Assembly (NCBI GenBank): GCA_037577475.1
Contig: CM075183.1
Coordinates: 11,410,971-11,474,970, forward strand
Direction of reading: 5' to 3'
DNA length: 64,000 bases
Source of the DNA: Chaunax sp. Z400
Taxonomy: Eukaryota; Chordata; Actinopteri; Lophiiformes; Chaunacidae
The notes beneath the pieces were generated by a model that was given only the letters and a program-made list of their open reading frames with translations, had not been told where the DNA came from and did no database searches. The translations under genes were made by a program, and so were the position numbers. Below are positions 30,635 to 43,195 of the stretch, in pieces (position 1 is the first letter of the stretch; every line of letters starts with the position of its first letter).

Positions 30635-33074
30635 GGAACATTCAAAGACAGTATACTAAGACCTTAAGCAGGGGAGACTGAGATGATGGCAGGAATGAGA
30701 AAATGGATGACAGAATGAGAGAGGAGGGTGGAGAAGTGTTAGGGTCAGCTGAACATTAACAGGCATGGCCGGTTTGGTTCACATCGAAGCCTTGTCTTTG
30801 TGATTAGAAGTCATGGAGCAACAAGGAGCCAGTGCTAGGGATGCAGATAGGATGAGAGCGGGAGATAGAGGGGGGGTTTGAGTGCTCTATGCGCCGACAT
30901 CCTAGATTGAGTGCCTCTCTGTGAATCTAAGACAAGGTAATCAGCAGCTAGACATAATTGGGTCAATCTCTTTTATTTATTGCACCCACTCTTAGTATGA
31001 AAGGCTGAACTTTGATTAAGAAGCACTTGGAGACACATCTTGGTCCTTTGAATCAAACTCTGAGCTGTTAGATCCATTAGATTCCACAGCCATGAGCTAT
31101 ATTTCATGGTGTGTGTATGAGGTAACAAGTTAACGTGCCTTACATGTCGGCGCAAAGATGGCTATGGATGTTTCCTCGACAAAGGATTCTTGTGATGATT
31201 GACTCTTGTCGTGTGGTGATTTTTTGATTTTGTCAACCACATCGAACAAATGTTCGCCTTTTCAGGAACTGCATATTAAGCAAAGCAATTTCTACTGCAA
31301 CGTATCTGATCACAGAGAGGGACGCTATCACAAAATCAATGAAAGGATGTAACTATGTTAGCTTCTGTTATAACAGTGACCTGGGAGTGGATTCTCAGTA
31401 GCTAACTAGACCATTCAAATATTTCCATTATCCATGTATACATATATATCAGAAAATTGACTCTGACTTTGTGATACATTGTTAAAGAACAATGCATCCA
31501 GATGATGCACATCTGTTTAACGTTGCTATCAACAAGTTTAATCCAACACTAAACTATAAATCAGTTCCGACACCTGAGGCACCGATAGACGGACCATGGA
31601 AGAAGAAAAACGACAGCATCTGTTGTTTCAGCAAATACTCAAAATAAATTCTCCCAGTGTAAGTGTATAAGGAGATGTTTGTTCCCTCCTCCACCCTAAA
31701 CCCAAGGAAGACCAGATGGTTGAAATAATGTCAGTCATATCTACATAATATAAAAGCAGTGATTATTTGCATTGCTTGATATTCATATTTTTTACTTTTT
31801 TCCATTAAGGGCTTGGACATCTGTACAGTGTACTACATTCTTTATCTTTAGACCCTTGATTCAGAATTGAAAAAAATGTACCTAAAACCTTACAGGCAGA
31901 ACAAATGGGAGAAACCTCATTGTCCTAAAGTCCTTGACACGCTGACAGCCTGTGATCATTTACCCATCGTTCCACTTAACTGGTTTGGATCGTATTTGGT
32001 TTACATAATGAGTTACATACACAAAGGATAGGTGATTGACGGCTGAACAGACTGGCCAATACACTCATTCGGGAAAGGAGTGTCTGAGCGTTTATTTGCT
32101 GTCAACAACAACTGAACCAAGTCAAACGTAAAATCCCTGCGCCATCTCGGCTCATTCCCCTGAGTAACCAGAAGAGAGATGGAGATCGGCAGTAGATATG
32201 ACACTCCTTTGTATTCTTTGACGAGTGTCTGGAGCGGTTACGCTTCCATCCTCCTACCCCTCTGTCCTCCCCTTCCCCCACAGATCGATCTTTCCCTTCG
32301 GACACCTGAGGCAATCATGAGGTGTCGATTGGTGTCCCTTTGGCTTGCTTGATCCATCCTTTCCATTCTGTCAACTCTGTTACTTCGCATCCACTCGTTT
32401 TCTCTCCAACTCTCTCTACTTTCATTGCCATCCCACATTAACACCCGTCCCTCTTTCCCTTTCCGATAACTTTCAACAATAACTCACTCCAGTGCTCTCT
32501 TCCCTCTCTGTCTTATCCTTAACCCTGGATTTTTAAAAATCTCTTTACTGTGTGGTCTCTCACGTCTTGTTGAGGACCATTGAGCAACTGGAGAAACATG
32601 ATTTCTTTGCTAGGTTATGTTTATTGGTCTGTTTGGTGAGGTTTGTTAAAGTACATACATTAGACAACAAATTTAGAACAAGCAAAAATCAGTATTGATG
32701 AGATAAAATATTAAATATATTGTTTTTGTATTGTCTGTAATTGAGTAAGTTTTACACAGCTCATGGTTTTACTTTGGAGGAGTTAAGAGTCACACACTGT
32801 AAAAGGAAAACTTGAAATGACTGACCTTAATATGATTTTTTACATATAATACATACAAATTAATTGAATCATAAAAAATATCAAAGTATTTGCTCTATCT
32901 ATCTTTACTGTCTTGTGTAAAGTTGGCCTAAATATATTATTATTTTTAATTTTAGTTGGACCTGAGTGGACCCTTGTTGAGTTCGGGCCAAGCCCTTTAT
33001 GCATGCATCGCACAAAGAATGGGGTCAACAGAGCTGTCCTGCAAAGGCTGTCTTCTCTCTGTTCTACTTTTCAT
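30635..33074. other. Intron segment, nothing recognised
   Basis: No exon, transposon or RNA gene was seen between the minisatellite and the SINE. The open frames are short and domain-free. One octamer (ATTTGCAT) occurs at 31765-31772. Confidence 0.6.
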
Positions 33075-33442
33075 GTGGCGCAGTGGGTAGCACTGTTGCC
33101 TCACAGCAGGAAGGTGCTGGGTTTGAATCCACCTGAGGATCTGGGACTTTTCTGTGTGGAGTTTGCATGTTCTCCCCCTTCGTCTGTTCCCTCCAGGTCC
33201 TCCAGCTTCCTCCCACCACCAAAAACATGCAATATAGATGAATCGTTGACTCTAAATTGACCGTGGGTGTGAATGTGGGTGTGAATGGTTGTTTGTCTTT
33301 GTCTATGCTTTGGCCCTGTGATGAACTGACGACTTGTCTAGGGTGAACCCCGCCTCTCGCTCAATGTCAGCTGGGATAGGCTCCATCCCCCCCATGACCC
33401 TGCACAGGATAAGCTGTGACAGAAGAATGGATGGATGGATGA
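33075..33442 (+). mobile_element. tRNA-derived SINE
   Basis: The 5' end gtggcgcagtgggtagcac is a pol III box A region, and ggtttgaatcc at 33120-33130 is box B with one change from GGTTCGAATCC. The tRNA-unrelated body follows the familiar fish pattern (tgtgtggagtttgcatgttc, tcctcccaccaccaaaaaca, ttgactctaaattgaccgtg, gggtgaaccccgcctctcgc, gtcagctgggataggctcca, acaggataagctgtgac). It ends in an ATGG tail (atggatggatggat). About 368 bp and near full length, in the orientation opposite to nlgn2. Confidence 0.92.
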
Positions 33443-34851
33443 AGTTTGAGTTGGCTTAGTATGTAAGTTTTTATACATATGACAGATAAATAATAAATAA
33501 AAAATTATATTATGAAAATTATATTATAAAAAAACAACAATCGTAATCCTTTGAACATGATGGCACTCGAGTGTCGTAACAAGAACATTCAATCTGGCAG
33601 CCACTGCATCAGAACATGGAGCTCTGAGACGTGACCCAAATACAATGATAGAGGATACACCTCTGCCTCCTGTGGGCTCAAACCCAAGACATTGATCCAG
33701 TGTGTGCTTAAGTGTGTTCACACGTGTAGGTGTCTGCCTGTTTGTAGTAGCTGTCAAAAAAACATGAGTCTTACTGGGTAACTGATTCACTGTGTACTCT
33801 ATTTGTCATTTGCCAGATGACCTCACTGCAACGGCATTTTGTCACCAGTTCAATAAAGCCAGGACCTTGAATTGATGGGAAAAATAAATAAACTTGCTGT
33901 GGTGGCAATGCAGAGGTTTTGGGGATTAATATGTCAGTTTTATCCTTTGTAATGGTCAGAGAGGCATGTATGGAGGGATGTGTATGTCCGATGCATAAGC
34001 AGAGCAAAATGTGCACTGGTTTGTTGTCCTCCCAGTCCTTGGCTCTGCTCCATGCAGCTGCATTGTCAATCACAGTAATGGGAAGGGAAAGCCTGGGCTA
34101 AACAGCTGCTAATGGGAGATGACTAGAGAAACCTTAGGACTTGTCCTCACTAACCACTAATGCAAGCCAATGAAGGGGGAAGACCTACCGCTGTCACGAC
34201 TGATGCTAACTGCTAATTCAAAGTAATGAAGAGGGAAAACTCTGGCACAGCTAACACAAATCATCAAAGATAGAAAAATTAATGGTGTCAGCGCTTACAG
34301 TATGTTCATCGCTAATTTAAACCAGGTAAAATGTGACACTGGCTTATGCTGGTGTGCAAACTAATGAGGCTGATACCAGTAGCGCTGCCCTTCATAATGG
34401 CGTCTCTTGACACCATTTAGTATGATACAAACCATACTTGGATGTGTTATTGATTCCTCTAAGGAAAGCCTTTTTACTTTTGCCCCCTCCAACAAGAGGT
34501 TAGACGTCAGGCTCAGGTACAAAACAGTGCAACCTCTTCGTTTTTAACACTTTATCAGGGCAGTGTTCAAGCGAGAGGGCAGATAAAACACTCTTTAATG
34601 GTCTGAATGCCCAATGTTAGGTAACTGAAAGGATGAAGGATGAAAATGAAAAGCCTGGTTCCCTGATAAAAAAACTAAAACAAAACATGATGATGTAAAT
34701 AGAAACAAAAGACAAAATAGAACAAAACATCAAATCACAGAGTCTTAACTAACTTAAATCAAAAATTGCTGATAAAAGACAAATTAGCTCACTTTGACTT
34801 TCTGTAAAACAAAAAAAGAGGCAGATAAAAATAGTTTAGTAGTCCACAACC

Positions 34852-34879
34852 AAAACAAACAAACAAACAAACAAACAAA
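34852..34879. repeat. (CAAA)n repeat
   Basis: About seven tandem CAAA units. Confidence 0.9.
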
Positions 34880-35024
34880 TGCCAACAAAAAGGTTAGTTT
34901 GACATTTTAGAATATACTATTATTTGCATCTTAGGGGTGGATGAGGAGAGTCACACCGCTCTCTAATCTGTACATTTACTATGAAGCTGGATTAACCTTG
35001 AAATAAAGACTGGAAATAGGGGAA

Positions 35025-35048
35025 AACAACAACAACAACAACAACAAA
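35025..35048. repeat. (CAA)n repeat
   Basis: About seven to eight CAA units, giving a poly-Val artefact on the minus strand. Confidence 0.9.
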
Positions 35049-36179
35049 ACTGACGGCTGGACAATGGTAAATGGGATTCAAATGGGATTTAAATGAGAAT
35101 TCACACCGGGGATGTTGAAACCTCCAAAAAAACCCACCAAAAAAACTGTTTACTAGTGAGACAAATAAAGAATTTAAACATAAAAGCACATGCCTCACTG
35201 TCATAGCTGTGGTTAATGAGTCACAGGTTATGGTAATTACAGTATGTTCTCTACTGTTGGCTGCCTTAAAGGCTGAGTAGACATCTCCATAGTGAATATG
35301 TTATGAGCGGTGCAATTCTGTGCAGTTTAACGGAAGCACATTGTGCATAACCACATGTCCCAGAATGCATTTCTGATTTTGATATCCACACATTGAAGGG
35401 GTCTCGCCGGTAGATGACAGTATACCTTAAACAGTGCCTCAGTGCTCTAGCTGAGCAGTTGTAGCTAATAATATTAGCAGCCACAATGTCCAAGGAAAGA
35501 AAGGTTGATGCAAAGGGAAAGCAATTTAATTAGAGACGTGAAAGAGAATACTTAATGGAGACGAGCCGTTACGTCTTCTTTGTAATGAGGCGGTGGCTGT
35601 GCTAAAGGAATACAGTTTGCCGCTGCACTTTGACAACAATGTATGCTAATGTTAGCTATCAAGAAAAGCGGAGGTGAAAAAATTATAAAGCAGCCTGCAC
35701 TGTTCACAAAAGATACAGCAGACAATAATGCAGCTGTGAAAGTCAGCTTTCTGAAGAAATCATGTTTTTTAAAAGGTGTATTTTTGAAGCAGTGCAATGT
35801 TGAAACTGTTGTAAACTTGGACGTTTGCTTGCCATTATTTTTGCTTCTTTCAGAGTTAGTTATTAATTATTATATGAAGTTATTATCACAACAATTTTAA
35901 TTGAACTCAGAGGAAAATATCTGGTAAGATAACCTTTACAACCGGCCCTTTGAGGGCAACCAAAATGATGATGTAGCATGGATGAAACGGAGTTTGACAC
36001 AATAAGAGTCCAATAGATGCAACAAAATGTGTGTCTTACAAGGTTTTATTTATTAATTGTTCACTAATTTTTAATAAATGAATTGTTAGAAGCAAAGCTC
36101 TCGATTAAAGGAATAGTGCTCGGTACCTAAATATAAACATGTGCAGGAAAATTGATACATTTCCAGTGGTCATGAGTTT

Positions 36180-36920
36180 AATCTGAGAATGAGAGGTTTG
36201 AAGTTTCAAGCAGCTCGAGCTAGAGACAGGCAGATGATGAATAAGTAAGAGGAGGACAGGGAGAGAGCTAAAGATTAATGAAGGGACCGTCTGTAACGCA
36301 AAAAAATGAAGATGGATGATTCCCAGGTTCAGAACAAACATCTTTTCATTAAGGAAAGTACAAAAAACAAGAGGGGAGTAGAGGAAAAAAAAGATGAGAT
36401 GAATGACAGATGAGGGACAGAGTGAGGGTGATGACGGTGATGTGTGTGGTGTGATGCGGGAGAGACAAAGGGACAGATGAACTGATTGAGATGGAGACAG
36501 AGGGACAGCCATTAGTGTTTGAGACATATGCATGGAAACAAGAGAGGACAGGAAATGCCTGTGATGGATGGGAGGGCAAACGCAGGGTTACAGGGGAGGA
36601 AGAGAAGATGACAATGGCTGGACGGGAGCAGGAGACAGAAGAGGAAGAGGACAGTGATGAAGGCAAGGCAGAAGCGCAGAGTAAGGCTGGGTCAGGAAGG
36701 AGTGAGGGTTGAGAGGAGGAGCTGCCTCATAGAGAGACAGAGAGGAAGAAGGGTCGGAGGAAGAGGAGCAGGAGAGGAGAGGAAGGTGTATTCACTTGGA
36801 CAGGCTGTCATAATAGGAGCTGACTGCTCACCCTGACGCTCTGAACCGGTGTGACCCACAGTTGCCGAGGACGTAGGGACGGTGGAATGAAAAAAGGGCA
36901 TGGAGGGAGAGAAGTGGAGA
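36180..36920 (+). repeat. Purine-rich low-complexity tract
   Basis: Over about 700 bp the plus strand is dominated by G and A, with dispersed gagga, agaggaag and gggaga units and no fixed period. The minus-strand transcript would be correspondingly pyrimidine-rich. No gene is apparent. Confidence 0.6.
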
Positions 36921-37014
36921 TGAAGATTGAAGGATCAGAATGACCTTCCATTCTAACGCTGCTTCTATTCTATATCTACGGTACACGCTACCAGTTGCTC
37001 AGAATATGAAATAT

Positions 37015-37688
37015 AATATATTATGCAGATGACACACAACTATATATTATAGTGTCAACACGCGACTACACTCCCTGGATGTGTCAGAATCTTCCACAAC
37101 TTAACACAGAAAAAAAAAAGAAAAGAAATAATTGTTTGTTTTCAAAGTCAATGCTCATCTAGAGTCTGTGACTTTAAAATCTAGAAATCAAGCCAGAAAT
37201 TTTAGTGTACTTCTGGACTCAGGCCTAAATTCCGACATCTACTAAAATCAGCCTATTAGCAGCTTATAATATGTAGCAAGAATTAAAGGATATTTGTCTA
37301 AACAAGATACAGAAAAACTGAATTATGTATTTATTTTAATGGTGTCTTTACAGGTAAAAAAAAGTCAGAGTCCTCACCAACGCCAAGAAAGTACTTGTAC
37401 GTAAGTCAGGTCTTAAAACATTACTGTTTAGTGCAGCTTTCCCATGAATTACTTTTATTCATCTCTTTTTATTCAATCTCCATTTATTTGCTCGTCTTTG
37501 CATTTTGTTTTTATTCTGTTTTAATTGCAATTTTACTGCATTCTAATGTCTAATAAACAGTCTCTCATGCTCTTAATGTATTATTTCTGATTAATGTTCT
37601 TAATGTCTTATCTTTAATTCTCTCTACTTTGAATTGCCTTGTGTCTGAATGGCTATGGTGCCATATAAATAAACTTGCCTTGCTTTGC
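37015..37688 (+). pseudogene. LINE retrotransposon 3' remnant (reverse-transcriptase end and 3' UTR)
   Basis: TATGCAGATGAC at 37022 encodes the YADD reverse-transcriptase core, followed by TQLYI and then an LPQLNTEK-like segment, in the order seen in fish LINEs. Several stops and frameshifts follow. The 3' end has ctactttgaattgccttgtg and ccatataaataaacttgcct with a short TTGCC-type tail, typical of the 3' UTR of fish Rex/L2-like LINEs. The 5' part is absent (5' truncation). It lies in the opposite orientation to nlgn2. Confidence 0.8.
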
Positions 37689-40600
37689 CCAATTTTCACA
37701 ACATCATCAGTTGAGCTGTTCCTGGCTCTAATAGTGAATGCGGTATACTAAAACAGGCCATATAAGTATCCTTAGAAAATTATAGAGCTATAGGAAGTTT
37801 TAAGATTTTACCGCTTGACTTTTGGGATCTTTGAGCACACTGACCAAACTCTTAAAAGATAGTAACATTAAAACATATTCTTTTATTATTAAAAAAACCC
37901 CATTACAAATACATGATGAAAAAGACTGAATTGTATTTAACTTCCTCTTTTCACAGACAGACCACATATCCAGAGAATCATTTATTTAACACAGAACAGG
38001 AACACGGGGGGAAAATGTAAGAGGATACAGGCGGGCCAGTTTACTTAACTACCGAGGAACAGATCAAACAAGGACAGAAGCAAACAGAGAAAAAGAGTTG
38101 GTGATGTAAAGGAAGGTGTGAAGTCCCAGTGTGGAGTATAACAGAGCTGCGTATGAATTTCTAGAGGCACTTCAGCCCTGCAGTTTCTCAGTAATGATGG
38201 GGGGGTCGAGCCTCTCCTTCTCTGTCCTCCACGTTTACACTCAGTAGATCTACCTCAGGGAATATTGTGAAAGTGAGAGAAGAGAGAGCTGTGAATACTC
38301 TCAGTCTGTAGCGAGCAACCCCACAGCTGTACCCATCGTCCCTGGGAGGTACAGCGCAAAGAGCTCAGAGGGAAGATCGAGAGCTCCCCTCTAAAATCAG
38401 TTTTGGAGTCAATTGTATGAATGAGTATAGACACGCACACAGTATGACACACACAGTCTGAATAATGTTGGAGCAGCAGGGGCCCCTCGGAGTATTTCAC
38501 ATCAGCTATATTCATGTCATGCATTATCCATGCTATATCTAATGCATAATTGAACAGTGTGTAGTATATAGCAAGTGTAATAACGCAAAATGGACTGAAT
38601 GTGACACTTAAATGGTTTATATCATGTTAGCGTTGAATTGATTGTGTGTGTGTGTGTGTGTGTGGGGTTGTGTTTACTAGCACAGACTTGCAGTTAAGCT
38701 ATTTTGAAAATAAGGCATACAGTAAAACAATGTCCTCTATCGAATTAGCTGTCAGAAATAGATTCCTCCAATCTCAATGGAAGCAGCCTTTTGACGATCT
38801 GCTGACATCTACGAATCTGGGAGAGAGGCAATAAGGCAAGAAAAAAAGCACACAAAAAAAACAACAATCTCCTCATCTTCTTCCTGCATAGGCCTGCACT
38901 CAGTTTACCACACTCACATTGAGGACGTAACGAGCAGAACCCTGCCAAGCTGTTAGATCAGGTGCCAATTTCAATTTGCTTTTTACACAACGCAAATCTG
39001 CTCAAAAGCCCTCCCTCAGCCAGCTCATTTCCGCAAAGTCACCAGTTTTCATGTTTAAATGGGTGAGGCGACACCCATCGTTTCAACCCATTCTATTTCT
39101 AGGACAATACATCAAATAATCTCTACGCTTCTCTCACAGTGTCTCCTTTAGGACTTCTGTGCATGTGCGGAATGTCATATGTTTTATTCATCCAATTTCC
39201 CTCCCATCAGCAGAACGGAATGCGTCTGCCCTTCCTGTATTCTTTTATTTTATTGTCGGCCAATTAATGAGCACATTTGTATCCCTCTAATTAAAGACCG
39301 GCGCAAAGCAGGAGGTGCAAACGCGCACGGTGGCGAGGGAGTGGAGTATAGGCAAACGGCGTGAGGTGGAAGGAGATGACCCACTTTGTGAGCAAGAACA
39401 ATTAAAAGATTTTGGGGGCTAATATGTCTTCTGCAAACATAATTATGCCTCACCCTAAACCACAAATGATAGTAATTTATTTTTGCTGCATTGTAATGAA
39501 AGAGAGAGGGCATCTGAGGAAGAGCACAAGTGAGCCAATCGACGGGTTCGTAGGCAAAGATTAAAGATTGAACATGTTTAAGATCGTGCATCAAAAGGTT
39601 AATGTTTGTGATTCTGTTCCAGAATCGCGACAAACTTCACAACACACTTGACATTTTAAAACAACACAGAGCACATTGATATTTTCCCAGTTTGGTGTGC
39701 TGCTCTGAGACCAAATACTTAACAAACTGGCCCTTTAATCAGTGGAATTCCCACAGAGAGGAAGGCTGGTGCTGTTCCTTTGCAGGAAAGCCATGGGAGT
39801 CATTGGATCCATGCATCACAAAGTCTCCTTGTGGGTTAGACCCCAGGGTGCTAGAGCACTAATGCGTCAGACAGCAATGTATATGGAGGTTACATAGCTG
39901 CAGGCCAGAATACATTACAGACAACTTTCCACTGTGTCTCAGTGGACAGCTGTGCATTACAAGACGGACGGAAGCATTTTCACTCAACTGTGGCTTAAAT
40001 GATTTAACACACAGAAAATTCACAAGTTTCACAGCCAGGCGTTAGCTCAGTTTAAGACCCACATCCTCGTCTGCCTAATGGCCCTGAGGGCCACTGTTTG
40101 TGTCATGCTTCACACAGGTTCACTGTGGGCCTGCAGTAGCTCTTGGCCCCCTTGCTAAATGTCATTGGCAGAAATTTGTTTTCGAAAAACCTTTATTTCT
40201 TTATTTTCCCACAGACGGTAACCCTCTCATTTCCAGCCAACAGGCATTTTATTCCCAGCTAAAATGACAACTGCAACTTATTGAGCAAAAAAAAAAGCTG
40301 AGTTCTCCTGCTCCAGCCAGTGCCTACATGTCCCAGGATTCATCGCACATGAGCGACTGACACCCATACCCACTGAGTAAGCTAGCCGCTCCTTGCTAAT
40401 CAAAGTTACATTTGATTGCCTGTCGTTTTTGCAATTTGTTTTTTTACATGTAGCTGTATCATTACCTACAGGGCATGTCTATCAAATGTTAGTATGTAAA
40501 TAGAGCAGCAACACACAGAAACGTTGGCGAGTAGTGTTGTAGTCACCTTGCCAGCGGCTCCATGCCTGGGGGACACAAACCAAGCAGAGGGCCCGCGGCC

Positions 40601-42944
40601 CCCAGTTAACCGGACATGCTAACGTTTGTAGCTTACGTTAAGCGGATAAATATACAATTTAGGCATTGCTCACACTTTCCACTGACATGCTTTGAAAGCA
40701 GACACTACCAAACAAACTCTAGAGATAGAGAGCCTTTGTTTTTATTGGAGCCCCAGGCTGTATGAAGAAATCTGAAGCTTAACCAGCAAAAGCTTTATTG
40801 GATGTTGAAGGGTTTGTCTGGCACCGTACCTCACTGGTTTCAAGGACTCCAAGTCAAGCTTTGTGCATTAACACAAACACACTTGGAAGCAATAACGTTA
40901 CGCTGACAAAAACGGCTAGAAAGGGCATACGATGCTAACATGTGCACATGATCACCAATGAACACACACTTTCCCATATTCCTATAGCTTTGAGACCGAA
41001 GCTGTATAGCATAGTTAGAGTTATTTTTATTATTAAACACATCTACTTCATTAAAAATGAAAGGTTGTAGTAATTATTGTATTTCTTTCATGTCCACACA
41101 TAAGGGTATTTGCACCATGGTTGGTCAACAGTTTCAAGCAGTCATTCATTTGGTGCGTTTTGAAATGTTACGTTCTGGAAGTGTGCAGGAAATAGCCTCA
41201 CACTGAGAAAAAGGATGAAACGGGAGCTCGAGCTTGTTGTGGCACCACTTAAGAGGTACCATCTGCTTCATTGAAAGCTCAACAGATTACAGGGCTCTCT
41301 GTATGAACATATGAAATACTTTCAGCGTGTCTGTGTGTGCACCCACGCGCATCCATCCACGAGACAGCACTGTGTGCGGGACGAATAAACCTTCATCAGC
41401 CCGTCTTTGTTTGAACCCAGCAGAGAGTGAAAAGGCTTGTCAGGGTTGTGGAAAGCAAATATGGCGAGTGGGAGAAAGATACAACAGCGGGGCGCAGCTT
41501 CCCCTTTAGTTTCGGGAATGTGGCTTGTTTGGGCCTGCTGATTGGCTAAGGTTTGGTGCCCCAGGAATAGCCTGGTTAGTTAATTATCTCAAGCAGCTTC
41601 CAATGAGATCTGCATCCTTGATCAGAGGAGGAGAACTGGAGTAGCACATGGTATACAGCACACTGCACCCCGTTCCATCACCAAAACATAAACTGACAAG
41701 TATACATATGCATTAAGCTCCTTAGAGAGGCCAGATGTTGAAACAGCTTGAAAGTGAGGGTGTCTGTAGGTGTTCGGGACAGTAGTTTATCAAAACTGAC
41801 TTGAAATTCCGAGCTCTTAAAATCCCAGCCTGCCTTAAAGTAAATTACCTTATTTGCATGCATGCACCCGGTGCGTGAATGACTCTATAGCTTGTGGAGG
41901 AAAGCAGGTGGAGGAGAAGGCGGGGGGGCGGGGGCATGGCTTGGAAAGCGGCAGGGCCCAGAGGTGGCCTGGCAGGGGATGGGGGAGCGATCCAGGAACT
42001 GTGGCTCCCTGGGTCTGAATGCTTGGGCCAAACACCAGAGAGGAGGTGGAGCAGCAGAGAGGAGCAGGTGCAGCCCGGCTCTCAAACTGCTCGCAGCATC
42101 TGTTACTGGGCCAGTGAGTAACCACGAACAGCCTGTGTTTGGCATGTGTGCATTTGTGCATGTGCACACAGTCAACTGCACACTTGAGTGAGCTCTATCC
42201 GTCTGACTCCTCTCCCTGTTTTTCCTTTGTCCCACTCCCTTTCACCTTTGGCATTATCATGCGTCTCTTCCTGTCAATCACAGGTGCCCTGGCCGACCAC
42301 GTGGTCCACGCCACCAGTCCCGTCCTTGACCTCACCCTCCCTATAATGCAAATTACCTCAATTAACACTCATATCGCCCGTGTGTGTTTAAAGCGTGAAA
42401 AGAGGTGAACGTACACACGCACACACTCTCTCTCTACTGGCCGCAGGTGCTGCTGTTAACCAGGTTTGATAGGCTAATGCAGCGCTGATGATGCTAGGGG
42501 TGTGTGATGCTATGAGGAGTGAGGGTTGGTAGAAATTCAAGGGAGAAGAGGACAGATGGACAATGAGGCCCAGCTGTGCCTCAGGAGAAGCCGGTGTCAT
42601 ACTGGAACCAAAGGGAAGCTGCCCGGCATGGGCAGGCACAGGCTGGAGCAAAGGGCTGAGGAAGTAGCAGGAAGAGAAGGGGGGACATGAGGAAATGATG
42701 CGAATATAAGCGGGGATAATTGTGCAAAATGCTCAAGCTAGAAACTTCCATCCAATAAATGACAGATGCTGTCATGGCTGTTATCAGGGCGCTGAATGTG
42801 GGGCATTCCAGGACATTCATGCCAGTGATGGCCAATATGTTACTTTTGCAGATGAGCCTGCATATTCTACACATCTGTTAAGCTCACTATATGCACCTAC
42901 ATAAGTTCCCTCTGCTCACAAGACTAGTGATAGCTATAAAACAA
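37689..42944. other. Intron segment, nothing recognised apart from short motifs
   Basis: Contents are a short TG array at 38644-38663, a G-rich patch near 41900-41960 and an octamer block at 42285-42375. No exon or named repeat was seen. Confidence 0.6.
42285..42375. promoter_or_regulatory. Candidate enhancer block (exact octamer beside ATTA cores)
   Basis: ctataatgcaaattacctca followed by attaacac places octamer ATGCAAAT (42346-42353) directly against AATTAC and AATTAA cores. Just before it lies gaccacgtggtcc, a palindrome containing the E-box CACGTG. Motif evidence only. Confidence 0.25.
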
Positions 42945-43195
42945 AACCAACCTGGATCTGTAGCTCTATCCACATCCACGGCCCACCCCTCAACAAAGTT
43001 GCATGGAAATCGGTTCAGTAGTATTTCAATTTAGCATTTTGCCTTTATAATGATCTGCACCAAAACTTCATGGGGGACTATCCTGCACCATCCTTCATCC
43101 TTCCACCATGTTTTTTTTTTGTCTAATCCTGCAAACAAACAATCAAACAAATGGACACGGGTGAAAACATAACCTCCTTGGTGGAGGTAATATTC
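42945..43195 (-). repeat. Dispersed fish repeat, family A, copy 2 (inverted)
   Basis: Read on the minus strand it begins attacctccaccaaggaggt, then tatgttttcacccgtgtcc, ttgtttgcaggatta, and tactgaaccgatttccatgc. These are the 5' landmarks of the same family as 49045-49245. Confidence 0.65.

Larger units (their letters stand above)
33443..37014. other. Intron segment with simple repeats and a long purine-rich strand
   Basis: It holds CAAA and CAA runs near 34.85-35.05 kb. From about 36180 to 36920 the plus strand is conspicuously purine-rich (gagagaggaagaggagcagg-type sequence). The small open frames there are low-complexity artefacts. Confidence 0.65.

Noticed and set aside
29950..30659. Heptad-repeat proteins on both strands (MHYNN.F and IIVHK.V)
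   Set aside because: These are translations of a 21-bp minisatellite. Both strands being open is a consequence of the period and composition.
33076..33130. tRNA gene
   Set aside because: Box A and box B are present, but they form the head of a SINE with a long tRNA-unrelated body and ATGG tail; there is no cloverleaf gene of its own.
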